Assembly (NCBI RefSeq): GCF_900163635.1
Contig: NZ_FUID01000021.1
Location: 1-63,434 of the forward strand
DNA length: 63,434 nt
Direction of reading: 5' to 3'
Source of the DNA: Leucobacter sp. 7(1)
GTDB lineage: Bacteria; Actinomycetota; Actinomycetes; Actinomycetales; Microbacteriaceae
The translations under genes were made by a program, and so were the position numbers. Numbering within the stretch: the stretch's first letter is position 1; every line of letters begins with the position of its first letter. Positions 8,992 through 16,670 of this stretch are shown piece by piece. The notes under the pieces are model-generated. The model did no database searches. It had not been told where the DNA came from and was given only the letters and a program-made list of their open reading frames with translations.

Positions 8992-9661
8992 CGCCGGGCA
9001 CCCCGTACGAGGGGGCGACCGCGGGGTTCAGCCCGCGGTGGGTGTAGTCGTCGCGCTGCGGCAGCCATTGCTCGAGCACCCGGCCGAGTTCTCCGATGGG
9101 GTCCTCGGACCAGTCGACCCGGAGATCCGTGATCCGCCAGCCGGCTGATCCCACGACTGCCATCCCCGCGGAGTGCACGGGGCCGGCCTCGCCCCCGGCT
9201 GCGCCGGCGGCCTGGAGCGCGGCGAGGAGGCGTTCCTCGATCCGGCCCGATGTGGACAGCGCCGTGTCAACAAGCGCATCAAGCACGTCGAGGCTCGCCA
9301 GCATGTTGCCGCCCGCGACCGCGTTTTCGCGTCTGGCCGAACCAAAGATCCCGAGCGCGCGCTCCCCGGAAAACACCGCGGCGCGCCCCTCAGCATCGAG
9401 TACAAGCAGCTGCCGGTATCCGATCGTCGCGGGATCCTGGGTCGCGACCACGCGGTCGACGGCCTGCTGCGCGGTGGCCCCGGAGCTGAGCTCGGCGAGG
9501 AGCGCGGGGCCGAGGCGCGGGTCGGTCACGTTCTGCGAGTGCGCGCCGCCGATACCGTCGGCGAGGTTCACACAGCGCGCAGCGACGGCGGGTGAGGAAG
9601 AGGAGATTGCGGAGCCAAACTCGCCGGTCGCGGCGTCCCGGAGGATCAGTGAGAAGGTCAT
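8984..9661 (-). CDS. DUF1028 family protein (putative Ntn-hydrolase-like)
   Basis: A 225-residue protein recognised as DUF1028 from its N-terminal MTFSLILRD segment, a small-residue run AISSSSPAVAARC, and the conserved NVTDPRLGP and AVAGGNML blocks. The family is reported as related to Ntn hydrolases but has no established reaction. ATG at 9661 overlaps the ridA stop as ATGA, and its end overlaps the M20 start. It is therefore the middle gene of a tightly coupled operon ridA-DUF1028-M20-ALDH. Such coupling suggests a hydrolytic or accessory step on the same substrate. Exact role unknown. Confidence 0.85.
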   Translation of the reverse strand: MTFSLILRDAATGEFGSAISSSSPAVAARCVNLADGIGGAHSQNVTDPRLGPALLAELSSGATAQQAVDRVVATQDPATIGYRQLLVLDAEGRAAVFSGERALGIFGSARRENAVAGGNMLASLDVLDALVDTALSTSGRIEERLLAALQAAGAAGGEAGPVHSAGMAVVGSAGWRITDLRVDWSEDPIGELGRVLEQWLPQRDDYTHRGLNPAVAPSYGVPGDE

Positions 9662-10089
9662 GCCCGGACCCCGTCACTCAGCACGGCGGTGGCGTCGATC
9701 TCGACGAGCCACTCGGGCCGCGCGAGCGCCTGCACCACGATGCCCGTGGACACCGGGTACACGCCTTTCAGCCACTTCCCCACCGTGCGGTACACGTCCT
9801 CGCGGTAGCGCGGGTCGATGATGTAGATCGTGACCTTCACGATGTCGGCCAGGCTGCTGCCCGCCTCGTCGAGCAGCATCGCGATGTTTCGCATGGCTTG
9901 CTCGGTCTGCGCGGTCACGTCTCCAATGCCCACTGACTCGCGAGTGTCGAGGTCCTGCCCGATCTGGCCGCGGAGGTACACAACCCCGCCCGCAACGACG
10001 GCCTGGCAGAGATCGTTGTCGAGGTTCTGCTCCGGGTAGGTCTCGCGGGTGTTGAACTTCCGCAGGCGCGTATGCGTTGTCTCCGTCAC
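9658..10089 (-). CDS. RidA/YjgF/YER057c family enamine/imine deaminase
   Basis: A 143-residue RidA-family protein. Family members hydrolyse reactive enamine/imine intermediates or act as aminoacrylate reductases and 2-aminomuconate deaminases in catabolic pathways. Seen: NDLCQAVVAGGVVYLRGQIG near residue 25, a helix with MLLDEAGSSLADIVKVTIYI, and the C-terminal ALARPEWLVEIDATAVL block that carries the substrate-binding Arg and Glu. Length is slightly above the usual 125-130. The GTG start at 10089 follows GAGGAG. First gene of the operon, divergent from the LysR gene, with 147 bp between them holding a long inverted repeat. Likely removes imine products of the pathway. Confidence 0.9.
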   Translation of the reverse strand: MTETTHTRLRKFNTRETYPEQNLDNDLCQAVVAGGVVYLRGQIGQDLDTRESVGIGDVTAQTEQAMRNIAMLLDEAGSSLADIVKVTIYIIDPRYREDVYRTVGKWLKGVYPVSTGIVVQALARPEWLVEIDATAVLSDGVRA

Positions 10090-10147
10090 GGTGTCTCCTC
10101 GTTGAGTTGCGGGGTGAAAGGGGTCCTGAGCACCATTGTCGACATCG

Positions 10148-10207
10148 CAAGTGCATCTGTAAAATACTCAAAACGGAGCTAGGCTATCGATAATTTAGAT
10201 GCACTTG
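10148..10207. promoter_or_regulatory. Inverted repeat in the ridA-lysR divergent promoter region
   Basis: An 11-bp perfect inverted repeat, CAAGTGCATCT at 10148-10158 and AGATGCACTTG at 10197-10207, brackets an A/T-rich core with TAAAATA and TAATTTA stretches. The GTGCATC half-site resembles the half-sites upstream of the aminotransferase and the flavoprotein gene. LysR regulators usually bind such sites next to their own gene, so this is the probable autoregulatory/activating operator. Confidence 0.6.
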
Positions 10208-10236
10208 GGTGCGTCCCGCCGCCTGAGGAGCCTCGC

Positions 10237-11163
10237 ATGAGTCACCGTTTCGCCATCACACTGACCCAGCTCAGCTACTTCGCGGAGTGCGCAAAGACGC
10301 TGAACATGACCGCGGCAAGCCAGCAACTCCACGTCGCCCAGTCCGCGGTCTCGACGGCGATCTCTCACCTCGAACGCTCGCTCGGCACGGCCCTGTTCAT
10401 CCGGCAGCACTCAAAGGGCCTGATCCTGACGGCGTCCGGTGAAGAACTGCTGCGGGATACCCACCGCCTGTTCGGCCTCCTCACCGACACAATCGAGAAC
10501 ATCCAAGCCGAGCAGAACGAGGTCCGCGGGGGGATCACGATCGCGTGCTTCCACACGCTCACCCCGTTCCTCCTCCCCCAGCTGCTCGCGCTGCTCCAGG
10601 ACCGCTATCCGGGCCTCACCGTTGACGTGCTTGAAGGGGATCACGAGGAAAATCTCGCGGCCCTGCGCGGCGGCCGTGCCGAGGTCGTCGTGGGCTACGA
10701 CCTCACCGCGCCAGACGGGATCGCGCACGAGTTCATCGCCGAGGTGTCCCCGCACGTCATTCTCGACACCGCTCACCCCCTCGCCGGGCGCTCGGAAGTG
10801 GCACTCGCGGAGCTTGCGGATGATCCGCTTGTGCTGCTCGACCTCCCCGACAGCAGCGCGTACTTCCTGCGGCTGTTCAGCGACGCAGGCATCACCCCAA
10901 ACATCAAGTACCGCACCAAGAACTACGAGGCCGTGCGCTCGCTTGTCGCCATGGGCTGCGGCTTCGCGATCTTGAACCAGCGGCCACTGATCGAAGAGAC
11001 ATACACCGGGAACAAGACTGTGGTTGTCGACATCAGCGATGATGTGCGGAGCCTCAACGTCACGGTGGCTTCGCTCGCCCAGGTCGAGCGCACCGCGCGT
11101 TCACGTGCGGTGGCCGCTGCCGTGCGCGAGCTTGTCACCGGCGCGGTGCCAGCGTCTCAGTAA
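10237..11163 (+). CDS. LysR-family transcriptional regulator
   Basis: A 308-residue LysR regulator. The N-terminal winged helix-turn-helix (residues 5-65) shows LTQLSYFAECAKTLNMTAASQQL and AQSAVSTAISHLERSLGTALF. A periplasmic-binding-protein-like effector domain follows, with TPFLLPQLLALLQDRYPGL and GFAILNQRP. ATG at 10237 has GAGGAG upstream. It is divergent from ridA-DUF1028-M20-ALDH and upstream of the flavoprotein gene. The shared inverted repeats suggest it controls itself, the ridA operon, the aminotransferase and the flavoprotein. Effector unknown. Confidence 0.93.
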   Translation: MSHRFAITLTQLSYFAECAKTLNMTAASQQLHVAQSAVSTAISHLERSLGTALFIRQHSKGLILTASGEELLRDTHRLFGLLTDTIENIQAEQNEVRGGITIACFHTLTPFLLPQLLALLQDRYPGLTVDVLEGDHEENLAALRGGRAEVVVGYDLTAPDGIAHEFIAEVSPHVILDTAHPLAGRSEVALAELADDPLVLLDLPDSSAYFLRLFSDAGITPNIKYRTKNYEAVRSLVAMGCGFAILNQRPLIEETYTGNKTVVVDISDDVRSLNVTVASLAQVERTARSRAVAAAVRELVTGAVPASQ

Positions 11164-11213
11164 GGTTCCTCCCCGCCCCGTATCGGGAATGCCTTTTTCC
11201 GATCCCCCACACA

Positions 11214-11240
11214 CACTGCATCGCAGAAACCGATGCAGTG
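11214..11240 (+). promoter_or_regulatory. Perfect inverted repeat upstream of the flavoprotein gene
   Basis: CACTGCATCG (11214-11223) and CGATGCAGTG (11231-11240) form a perfect 10-bp inverted repeat with a seven-base spacer. Its CTGCATC/GATGCAG half-sites are 16 bases apart, exactly as at 6233-6255. Strongest member of the proposed LysR operator family. Confidence 0.6.
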
Positions 11241-11398
11241 CTCCGCGAATGTGTATTGGCTTCCCGCCCGAACCCTGAGGTTTGCTGGTGCGTATCCGGG
11301 CCGCACCTCCCGCGCCCCGGCCGAATCCTCGGCGCCGTGTGCACTGCGGCACCGCGCCACCGATTCGCATCGACCCCAATTCGAGCGGAGAACGAACT

Positions 11399-12679
11399 AT
11401 GTCGACCCCAGAACCCGAGGTCACCGATGTCCTCGTCGTCGGTGCCGGGCAAGCCGGCGTCGCCATGAGCGAGCACCTGAGCGCGCAGGGCGTGGCCCAC
11501 ATCGTGGTGGAACGGCACCGGATCGCGGAGCGGTGGCGTTCCGAACGCTGGGACTCGCTCGTCGCGAACGGTCCCGCCTGGCACGACCGCTTTCCCGGCC
11601 TCGAGTTCACCGACGTGGACCCGGATGCCTTCGCCACCAAGGAACGGGTCGCCGCGTACTTCGAGGAGTATGCACAGCAGATCAACGCCCCGATCCGCTG
11701 CGGTGTCGAAGTGCAGGCTGTGCACAAGCTCCCCCACGCGGCGGGCTTCCAGGTGCAGACCTCAGCCGGCGCGATCCGGGCTCGGTACATTGTGGCGGCG
11801 ACCGGCGCGTTTCAGGTTCCGGCGATCCCGCCGCTCGTCCCCGAGCACGCCGGCCTCACGCAGCTGCACTCCGCGGGCTACCGCAATCCGCAGCAGCTCC
11901 CCGACGGCGGCGTCCTCGTCGTCGGTGCCGGGTCCTCCGGCGTGCAGATCGCGAACGAGCTTCGCCAGGCCGGCCGCCAGGTCACGCTTGCGGTCGGACC
12001 GCACGATCGCCCGCCGCAGCGCTACCGCAACCGGAGCTTTGTGTGGTGGCTCGGGGTGCTGGGCAAGTGGGATGCAGCTACGCCCGCGGAGGGCGCGGAG
12101 CACGTAACAATTGCCGTGAGCGGCGCGGACGGCGGCCGCACCATCGATTTCCGGAACCTCGCCGCCGACGGCATCACGCTCGTGGGCCGCGCCAACGCTT
12201 TTGAGCACGGCGTCATGCGATTCGGCACGGATCTCGCCACCAACATCTGCGGCGGCGATGAGAACTACCTCACCCTGCTCGACGAAGCCGACGCGTACAT
12301 CGAACGCATGGGTCTTGACCTTCCCGAGGAACCCGCGGCCCGCGAACTTGGTCCAGACCCGGAGTGCGTCACCGACCCGATCCTGGAGCTGGATCTCGCC
12401 GCGGCGGGCATCACCTCGATCGTGTGGGCGACAGGCTTCCGCGCCGACTACAGCTGGCTGCAGGTCAACGCGTTCGACGAGGTCGGCCGCCCGGTGCACC
12501 AGCGCGGCGTCTCGCGCGAGCCCGGCGTCTACTTCCTCGGGCTTCCCTGGCAGTCGCGCCGCGGCTCCAGCTTCATCTGGGGCGTCTGGCACGACGCGAA
12601 GTACCTTGCAGACCAGATCGCGATCCAGCAAAGCTACCGGGCCTACACCCCGAGCACGCCGGCCCTCGCAGGGGCCTAA
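11399..12679 (+). CDS. FMO/CzcO-like FAD- and NAD(P)-dependent oxidoreductase (putative monooxygenase)
   Basis: A 426-residue flavoprotein with two dinucleotide-binding folds. The FAD motif VVGAGQAGVAMSEHL lies near residue 11 and the NADPH motif VVGAGSSGVQIANEL near residue 180. The FMO-type ATG motifs (VAATGAF, VWATGFRADYSWL) are also present. This architecture fits class B flavin monooxygenases and YUCCA-like enzymes, which oxidise amines, imines or sulfides with NADPH and O2. I take ATG at 11399, preceded by GCGGAG. The frame is open 39 codons further upstream, but that stretch lacks a start signal and contains the promoter. Its promoter carries the TGCATC inverted repeat, linking it to the LysR gene upstream. 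It could perform the first oxidation of the pathway. Confidence 0.85.
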   Translation: MSTPEPEVTDVLVVGAGQAGVAMSEHLSAQGVAHIVVERHRIAERWRSERWDSLVANGPAWHDRFPGLEFTDVDPDAFATKERVAAYFEEYAQQINAPIRCGVEVQAVHKLPHAAGFQVQTSAGAIRARYIVAATGAFQVPAIPPLVPEHAGLTQLHSAGYRNPQQLPDGGVLVVGAGSSGVQIANELRQAGRQVTLAVGPHDRPPQRYRNRSFVWWLGVLGKWDAATPAEGAEHVTIAVSGADGGRTIDFRNLAADGITLVGRANAFEHGVMRFGTDLATNICGGDENYLTLLDEADAYIERMGLDLPEEPAARELGPDPECVTDPILELDLAAAGITSIVWATGFRADYSWLQVNAFDEVGRPVHQRGVSREPGVYFLGLPWQSRRGSSFIWGVWHDAKYLADQIAIQQSYRAYTPSTPALAGA

Positions 12680-12729
12680 CTTCCACCCTGCTCCCCAGGC
12701 ACCCGCTACCCACGAGCCCGCTACCTGGC

Positions 12730-12785
12730 CGAGAACGCATTTTGGCACCTTCCCGCGATGGGAAAGGTGCCAAAATGCGTTCTCG
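12730..12785. terminator. Long perfect hairpin, bidirectional terminator (family copy A)
   Basis: A 22-bp perfect stem (12730-12751 with 12764-12785) and a 12-base loop lie between the convergent flavoprotein and Dabb genes. Nearly the same arms recur at 32640-32693 with a compensatory base change. Confidence 0.8.
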
Positions 12786-12849
12786 CCGGGATGAGCCCTG
12801 AGACCCCAGGGGCTTGGGACCCCAGGGGCTTGAGGGCGTGGGGGCTTGG

Positions 12850-13152
12850 CTAGAGCGTGAAGTCTGTGGCGACGCGGGCCACCGCGTGCTGCTTCACGAC
12901 GGCGCCTGCCGCGACGTGGTCGGGGTGTGTCGCGTAGCCCGCGAGACCCTCCGCGTCATCAAAGTCAGCGACAAGCGTCAGGTCGTAGTTGTCACCGTCG
13001 AACAGTTCGTTGCGGTGCACGTCGAGCGCGCGCAACGTCGGCACGAGCTCGCGCAGCGGCAGGAGGGCGGCGGTGATCTCCGCGGCCTGGGCATCACGCT
13101 CGGCACGCGATTCGCCGCCGAGCTTCCAGGAAACAATGTGGCGCAGGGTCAT
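12850..13152 (-). CDS. Dabb-family (stress-responsive A/B barrel) protein
   Basis: A 100-residue protein filling a single Dabb domain: N-terminal MTLRHIVSWKL with the family His, the central NYDLTLVADFDDAEGLAGYATHP block, and a C-terminal KQHAVARVATDF segment. Dabb proteins are dimeric ferredoxin-like barrels. Some are cyclases or decarboxylases, but most have no assigned reaction. ATG at 13152 follows GAAAGG. It precedes a terminator hairpin and sits downstream of the glutaredoxin gene on the same strand, with 34 bp between them, so the two may be co-transcribed. Nothing ties it to the upstream catabolic block. Confidence 0.88.
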   Translation of the reverse strand: MTLRHIVSWKLGGESRAERDAQAAEITAALLPLRELVPTLRALDVHRNELFDGDNYDLTLVADFDDAEGLAGYATHPDHVAAGAVVKQHAVARVATDFTL

Positions 13153-13186
13153 GAGAGGCCTTTCGGGTCACGCAAACTGTGGTGAA

Positions 13187-13477
13187 TTACGGCAGCAGCC
13201 GGCCGAGCGGGCCGCGGGCCGCCTTCTGGATCGCGGGCGCGAGGCGCGCAGGATCCACGCGCCAGATCGCGTGCCGCTTACCGTTGATCTGGAGCACCGG
13301 AATACTCTCGGCGTGGACGCGAGCGAGGGCGGGGTCCTGCAGAATATCAAGCTCCTCGAGCTCGGTCGCGAAGCCCTGCTCCGCGGCTTCGGCGCGGACG
13401 CGCTCGACGACCTCACGCGCATCGTCACACAGGTGACAGCCGGGCTTCCCGATCAGTGTCAACCGCACCGTTCGCAT
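13187..13477 (-). CDS. Glutaredoxin-family protein
   Basis: A 96-residue thioredoxin-fold protein of the glutaredoxin-like (DUF836/YuxK-like) group. Seen: the redox motif CHLC in GKPGCHLCDDA near residue 12, a helix, then ESIPVLQINGKR with the cis-proline typical of the fold. It should reduce disulfides or act as a thiol carrier in the cytoplasm. I choose ATG at 13477, which has GGAGGA six bases upstream. A longer frame to 13516 would run into the terminator of the bS22 gene. The C-terminus is basic (AIQKAARGPLGRLLP). Confidence 0.85.
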   Translation of the reverse strand: MRTVRLTLIGKPGCHLCDDAREVVERVRAEAAEQGFATELEELDILQDPALARVHAESIPVLQINGKRHAIWRVDPARLAPAIQKAARGPLGRLLP

Positions 13478-13516
13478 TGCGTTCCTCCGCACGTGTCGCA
13501 TCCCCAGAAAACACAA

Positions 13517-13543
13517 TGGCGCCGGACCAAGGGCCCGACGCCA
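13517..13543 (-). terminator. Terminator of the bS22 gene
   Basis: On the minus strand a 12-bp stem with two G-U pairs (13532-13543 with 13517-13528) is followed by TTGTGTTTT. It lies 27 bases past the small ribosomal gene's stop. Confidence 0.6.
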
Positions 13544-13570
13544 GCATCCGTCGCGCCCGAGGCGCGTCGA

Positions 13571-13669
13571 CTACTTCTTGTTTCGACGCTGGTGACGCGT
13601 CTTCCGAAGCAGCTTGCGGTGCTTCTTCTTGGACATACGCTTACGGCGCTTCTTAATAACAGAACCCAC
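13571..13669 (-). CDS. Small basic ribosomal protein bS22 / AURKAIP1-COX24 domain
   Basis: A 32-residue, extremely basic protein starting with GTG at 13669 behind GAGGTGACC. The sequence begins MGSVIKKRRKRMSKKKH and ends RRNKK. It matches from memory the AURKAIP1/COX24-domain peptide conserved across Actinobacteria, found on mycobacterial ribosomes as bS22. About half the residues are Lys or Arg, as expected for an rRNA-binding tail-like protein. It is easily missed by gene callers because of its size. A terminator follows directly, and the ArsR gene lies 106 bp upstream on the same strand. Confidence 0.92.
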   Translation of the reverse strand: MGSVIKKRRKRMSKKKHRKLLRKTRHQRRNKK

Positions 13670-13775
13670 GGTCACCTCACAACGTCTCTCGGGCCGCCGG
13701 ATTCGTGGCCCACAAAACAGTAATCCTACTCGGTGTGTGGCCGCAGCGCGAACCCAACGCCGAGATTTCTTCAGA

Positions 13776-14252
13776 TCACTCGCGCAGACGGAAGCGAGCG
13801 ACGAGCTCTTTGACCCGATTTTCGGCGCGCGCTGCGGCGCGTCCCATGCGTTCAGCGGCGGCCGCGGCCTCCTCCGGAAGCACTTCCTCGTCCAGGTTCG
13901 AGAACGCATCCTGATCGCCCGGACCAGGGATTCGCTCGCCCGACTCCGAGAGATATTCGACCGTAACCTCGGTGTCAAAGTCTGCGGAGAGGAAGGGGAT
14001 GACGAAGTCTTCGATCATCTCAAGCGGCTCGGCGTTCAACGAGTAGTAGCGGTGCTGACCTTCCTCGCGGACAGTGACAAGCTCGGCCTCGCGGAGCACC
14101 TTCAGGTGCTTCGAAACAGTCGGTTGGCTGATCTCAAGCTGCCCGACAATCTCGGACACGCTGATCTCGGCGTCACGCTGCACCCGCTCGAGCAGGACCT
14201 GCAGGATGTCGCGCCGGGTCGCGTCGGCAATAACCCCGAAGATATCTGGCAT
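13776..14252 (-). CDS. ArsR-family winged-helix transcriptional regulator with C-terminal extension
   Basis: A 158-residue regulator. Residues 1-85 form an ArsR winged helix: IADATRRDILQVLL, recognition helix ISQPTVSKHLKVLREAELV, and wing EEGQHRYYSLN. The remaining 70 residues are acidic then helical (AAAAAERMGRAAARAENRVKEL), an unusual tail for a family that normally ends near 100-120 residues. No metal-binding cysteine pair of the ArsR/SmtB type is visible, so it is probably not a metal sensor. ATG at 14252 lies exactly six bases after TACCCT, a pattern for a leaderless transcript. Targets unknown; it lies next to the bS22 gene. Confidence 0.88.
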   Translation of the reverse strand: MPDIFGVIADATRRDILQVLLERVQRDAEISVSEIVGQLEISQPTVSKHLKVLREAELVTVREEGQHRYYSLNAEPLEMIEDFVIPFLSADFDTEVTVEYLSESGERIPGPGDQDAFSNLDEEVLPEEAAAAAERMGRAAARAENRVKELVARFRLRE

Positions 14253-14406
14253 AGCCCCAGGGTAGTGGGCCGGGACGATTCTGTCCGCACCCGCGTGCCG
14301 CGGGCCGATAATTCACCTGAGCCGCTCGGCATGTGTACCATGACACCAGCAAGCCGAGACCATGATCATCGTGCGCCTCGCACCGTCACCGGGAAAGTAG
14401 GGCACT

Positions 14407-15846
14407 GTGGGGGCATCCGTCAGGAGCCGACGCCGCTCCGCTGCGCTCTCGCGGCGGTCGTGGTTGGGCGGGATGATCCATTCCTCCCCCGCACGCTTCG
14501 CGCTCCTTGTCTTCACCGCGCTGATCCTGCTCTGGACCGCGATGCTCTCGCTCCCCATCGCGAGCAGCAGCGGGAAGATGACCCCGCTGGCAGACGCGCT
14601 CTTCACCGCAGTGTCCGCAATCTGCGTGACCGGGCTTTCAACAGTGGACATGTCCACGCACTGGTCACTTTTCGGCGAAATCATCGTGCTCGCCGGCCTC
14701 CAGATCGGCGGTATCGGCGTACTGACGCTCGCGAGCATCCTCGGGCTTACCGTGACGCGCCGCCTCGGGCTCCGCCAGCGCCTGCTCGCCGCGGGCGACA
14801 CGAACCCGATGCGGATGGGCCGCGACGTCTCCGAGAGCCAGGCTGTGGGCCTCGGCGAGATCGGCGGGCTGCTGGGTGCCGTCGCGCTCAGCGTTGTCAT
14901 CATCGAGGCGGCGCTCACAATTCTCATCACTCCGCGCCTCATGATGGCGGGCTACGACCTCCCCCATGCGCTGTGGAACGGGTTCTACCTCGCTGCCTCG
15001 GCATTCACGAACACCGGCTTTGTCCCGCTGGGCGGCGGCCTCGAACCGTTCGCGACCGACGTATATCTCCTCACCGTGCTCGCGATCGGCGTGTTCCTCG
15101 GCGCGATCGGGTTCCCCGTCATCTTCGCCCTCTACCGCTACGTCATCGGCAGCGGCTGGCGTGCGCACAAGCGACTCGGCCTCCACGCGAAGCTCACCCT
15201 CACGACCACCCTCGTGTTTGTGATCTTCGGCTGGCTTGCAATCGCGGCGCTCGAGTGGAACAACCAGGCAACGCTCGGCAACCAGAACTTCTGGCAGACG
15301 ATGTTCAGCTCCGTGTACATGTCGATCATGACGCGCTCCGGCGGGCTCGGCATTATTGACCCGCTCGACATGAACGGTTCGACTCTGCTGGTCATGGACA
15401 TGCTGATGTTTGTCGGTGGCGGTTCCGCGTCCACGGCCGGCGGGATCAAGGTCACGACAATTGCCGTCTTGTTCCTCGCGGCATTCGCGGAGGCTCGCGG
15501 GTACAAGGACGTGCAGGCGTTCGGGCGCAGTATCCCGAACGAGGTGCTGCGAGTTTCCGTGTCGATCCTCATCTGGGGGGCGACGATCGTGCTCGCGGCG
15601 ACCGTCGCGATCATGCATATGACTGGCGAATCGCTCGACATCGTGCTGTTCGAGGTGATCTCCGCATTCGGCACCTGTGGGCTGTCCTCCAACCTGTCCG
15701 CGGAGCTCCCGGACGGCGGAAAATACGTGCTGATCGCCACAATGTGGGCGGGCCGTGTCGGCACCGTCACCCTCGCGGCGGCTATCGCCGCCACCAACCG
15801 TTCACGGTTGTTCCGACTCCCCGAAGAAAGGCCGATCGTTGGTTGA
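14407..15846 (+). CDS. trkH: TrkH/KtrB-family potassium uptake channel subunit
   Basis: A 479-residue membrane protein with the four pseudo-repeats of the TrkH/KtrB/HKT family. Selectivity-filter-like loops are visible: AVSAICVTGLST, SAFTNTGFVPLGG, SIMTRSGGLGIID with GGGSASTAGGIKV, and SAFGTCGLSSN. Each carries the central glycine that lines the K+ pore. It forms the ion-conducting dimer and needs the cytoplasmic ring encoded by the next gene. GTG at 14407 is taken as start; the first 20 residues are basic and cytoplasmic. Its TGA overlaps the start of the regulator gene, so the two are coupled. Confidence 0.93.
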   Translation: MGASVRSRRRSAALSRRSWLGGMIHSSPARFALLVFTALILLWTAMLSLPIASSSGKMTPLADALFTAVSAICVTGLSTVDMSTHWSLFGEIIVLAGLQIGGIGVLTLASILGLTVTRRLGLRQRLLAAGDTNPMRMGRDVSESQAVGLGEIGGLLGAVALSVVIIEAALTILITPRLMMAGYDLPHALWNGFYLAASAFTNTGFVPLGGGLEPFATDVYLLTVLAIGVFLGAIGFPVIFALYRYVIGSGWRAHKRLGLHAKLTLTTTLVFVIFGWLAIAALEWNNQATLGNQNFWQTMFSSVYMSIMTRSGGLGIIDPLDMNGSTLLVMDMLMFVGGGSASTAGGIKVTTIAVLFLAAFAEARGYKDVQAFGRSIPNEVLRVSVSILIWGATIVLAATVAIMHMTGESLDIVLFEVISAFGTCGLSSNLSAELPDGGKYVLIATMWAGRVGTVTLAAAIAATNRSRLFRLPEERPIVG

Positions 15847-16504
15847 TATTCGCAGTGATGCCCCGGTGCTTGTCATCGGCCTCGGCCGCTTCGGCGCGGC
15901 CACCGCGGGTCAGCTTGACCGTCAGGACCGCGAGGTCCTGGTGGTCGACACCGACCCGACTCTTGTCCAGAAGTGGGCCGATCGCGTTACGCACGCGGTG
16001 CAGGCCGACGCCCGTTCGATGGAGGCGCTGCGCCAGATCGGTGCCGACGAGTTCCAGGTTGCGGTCGTCGCCACAGGCTCCTCCATTGAGGCGAGCGTGC
16101 TGATCGCCGCAAACCTCGTGGACCTTGAGATCCCGCAAATCTGGGCCAAAGCGATCTCGGCCTCCCACGGCAAGATCCTGGAGCGGATCGGGGTCAACCA
16201 CGTGATCTACCCGGAGCGGGAAGCCGGCGAGCGCGTGGCCCACCTGCTGAGCGGCGCGATGCTCGACTTCATCCAGTTCGACAACAACTACGTGATCGCG
16301 AAGATGTACCCGCCGCGCTCGATCCGCGGCCGCACCCTCGCCGATAGTGGGGTGCGTACCCGCTACCGCGTCACCGTTGTCGGCGTCAAGACACCTGGAC
16401 AGCCGTTCACGCACGCAACGCAGGACACGCTGATCTCACCCCACGACCTCATCATTGTCAGCGGCACCGCGTCAGATGTGGAACGCTTCGCCACAATCGC
16501 GTAG
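15839..16504 (+). CDS. trkA: TrkA/KtrA-family potassium uptake regulatory subunit
   Basis: A 221-residue cytoplasmic protein. An N-terminal RCK/Rossmann domain begins VLVIGLGRFGAATAG, with acidic VVDTDP at the end of strand 2 for the nucleotide ribose. A C-terminal TrkA-C domain (about residues 135-221) contains RGRTLADSGVRTRYRV. It gates the TrkH/KtrB pore in response to ATP/NADH. I choose TTG at 15839, preceded by GAAAGG and overlapping the trkH stop by eight bases. This gives a length matching KtrA (about 220 residues). A longer in-frame reading from 15755 would lie inside trkH. Confidence 0.92.
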   Translation: MVDIRSDAPVLVIGLGRFGAATAGQLDRQDREVLVVDTDPTLVQKWADRVTHAVQADARSMEALRQIGADEFQVAVVATGSSIEASVLIAANLVDLEIPQIWAKAISASHGKILERIGVNHVIYPEREAGERVAHLLSGAMLDFIQFDNNYVIAKMYPPRSIRGRTLADSGVRTRYRVTVVGVKTPGQPFTHATQDTLISPHDLIIVSGTASDVERFATIA

Positions 16505-16526
16505 CGCCCACACCCGCACCCGCCCG

Positions 16527-16610
16527 CGCCCAAACGGTGGCAATTTATCTGGCCCGATGAGTTCTTCCCGGAAAACGGGTCGGGCCAGATAAATTGCCAC
16601 CGTTTGGGCG
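16527..16610. terminator. Very long perfect hairpin between convergent trkA and proC
   Basis: A 31-bp perfect stem (16527-16557 with 16580-16610) and 22-base loop. Arms contain an A/T-rich stretch (CAATTTATCTGG) unlike the surrounding GC-rich DNA. It probably terminates both converging transcripts. The stem is much longer than a standard terminator. Confidence 0.75.
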
Positions 16611-16670
16611 GTCTGGGACCGGCAGACCCGGCAGACCGGCAGACCGGCAGACCCGGCGGACCCCGCCCGG

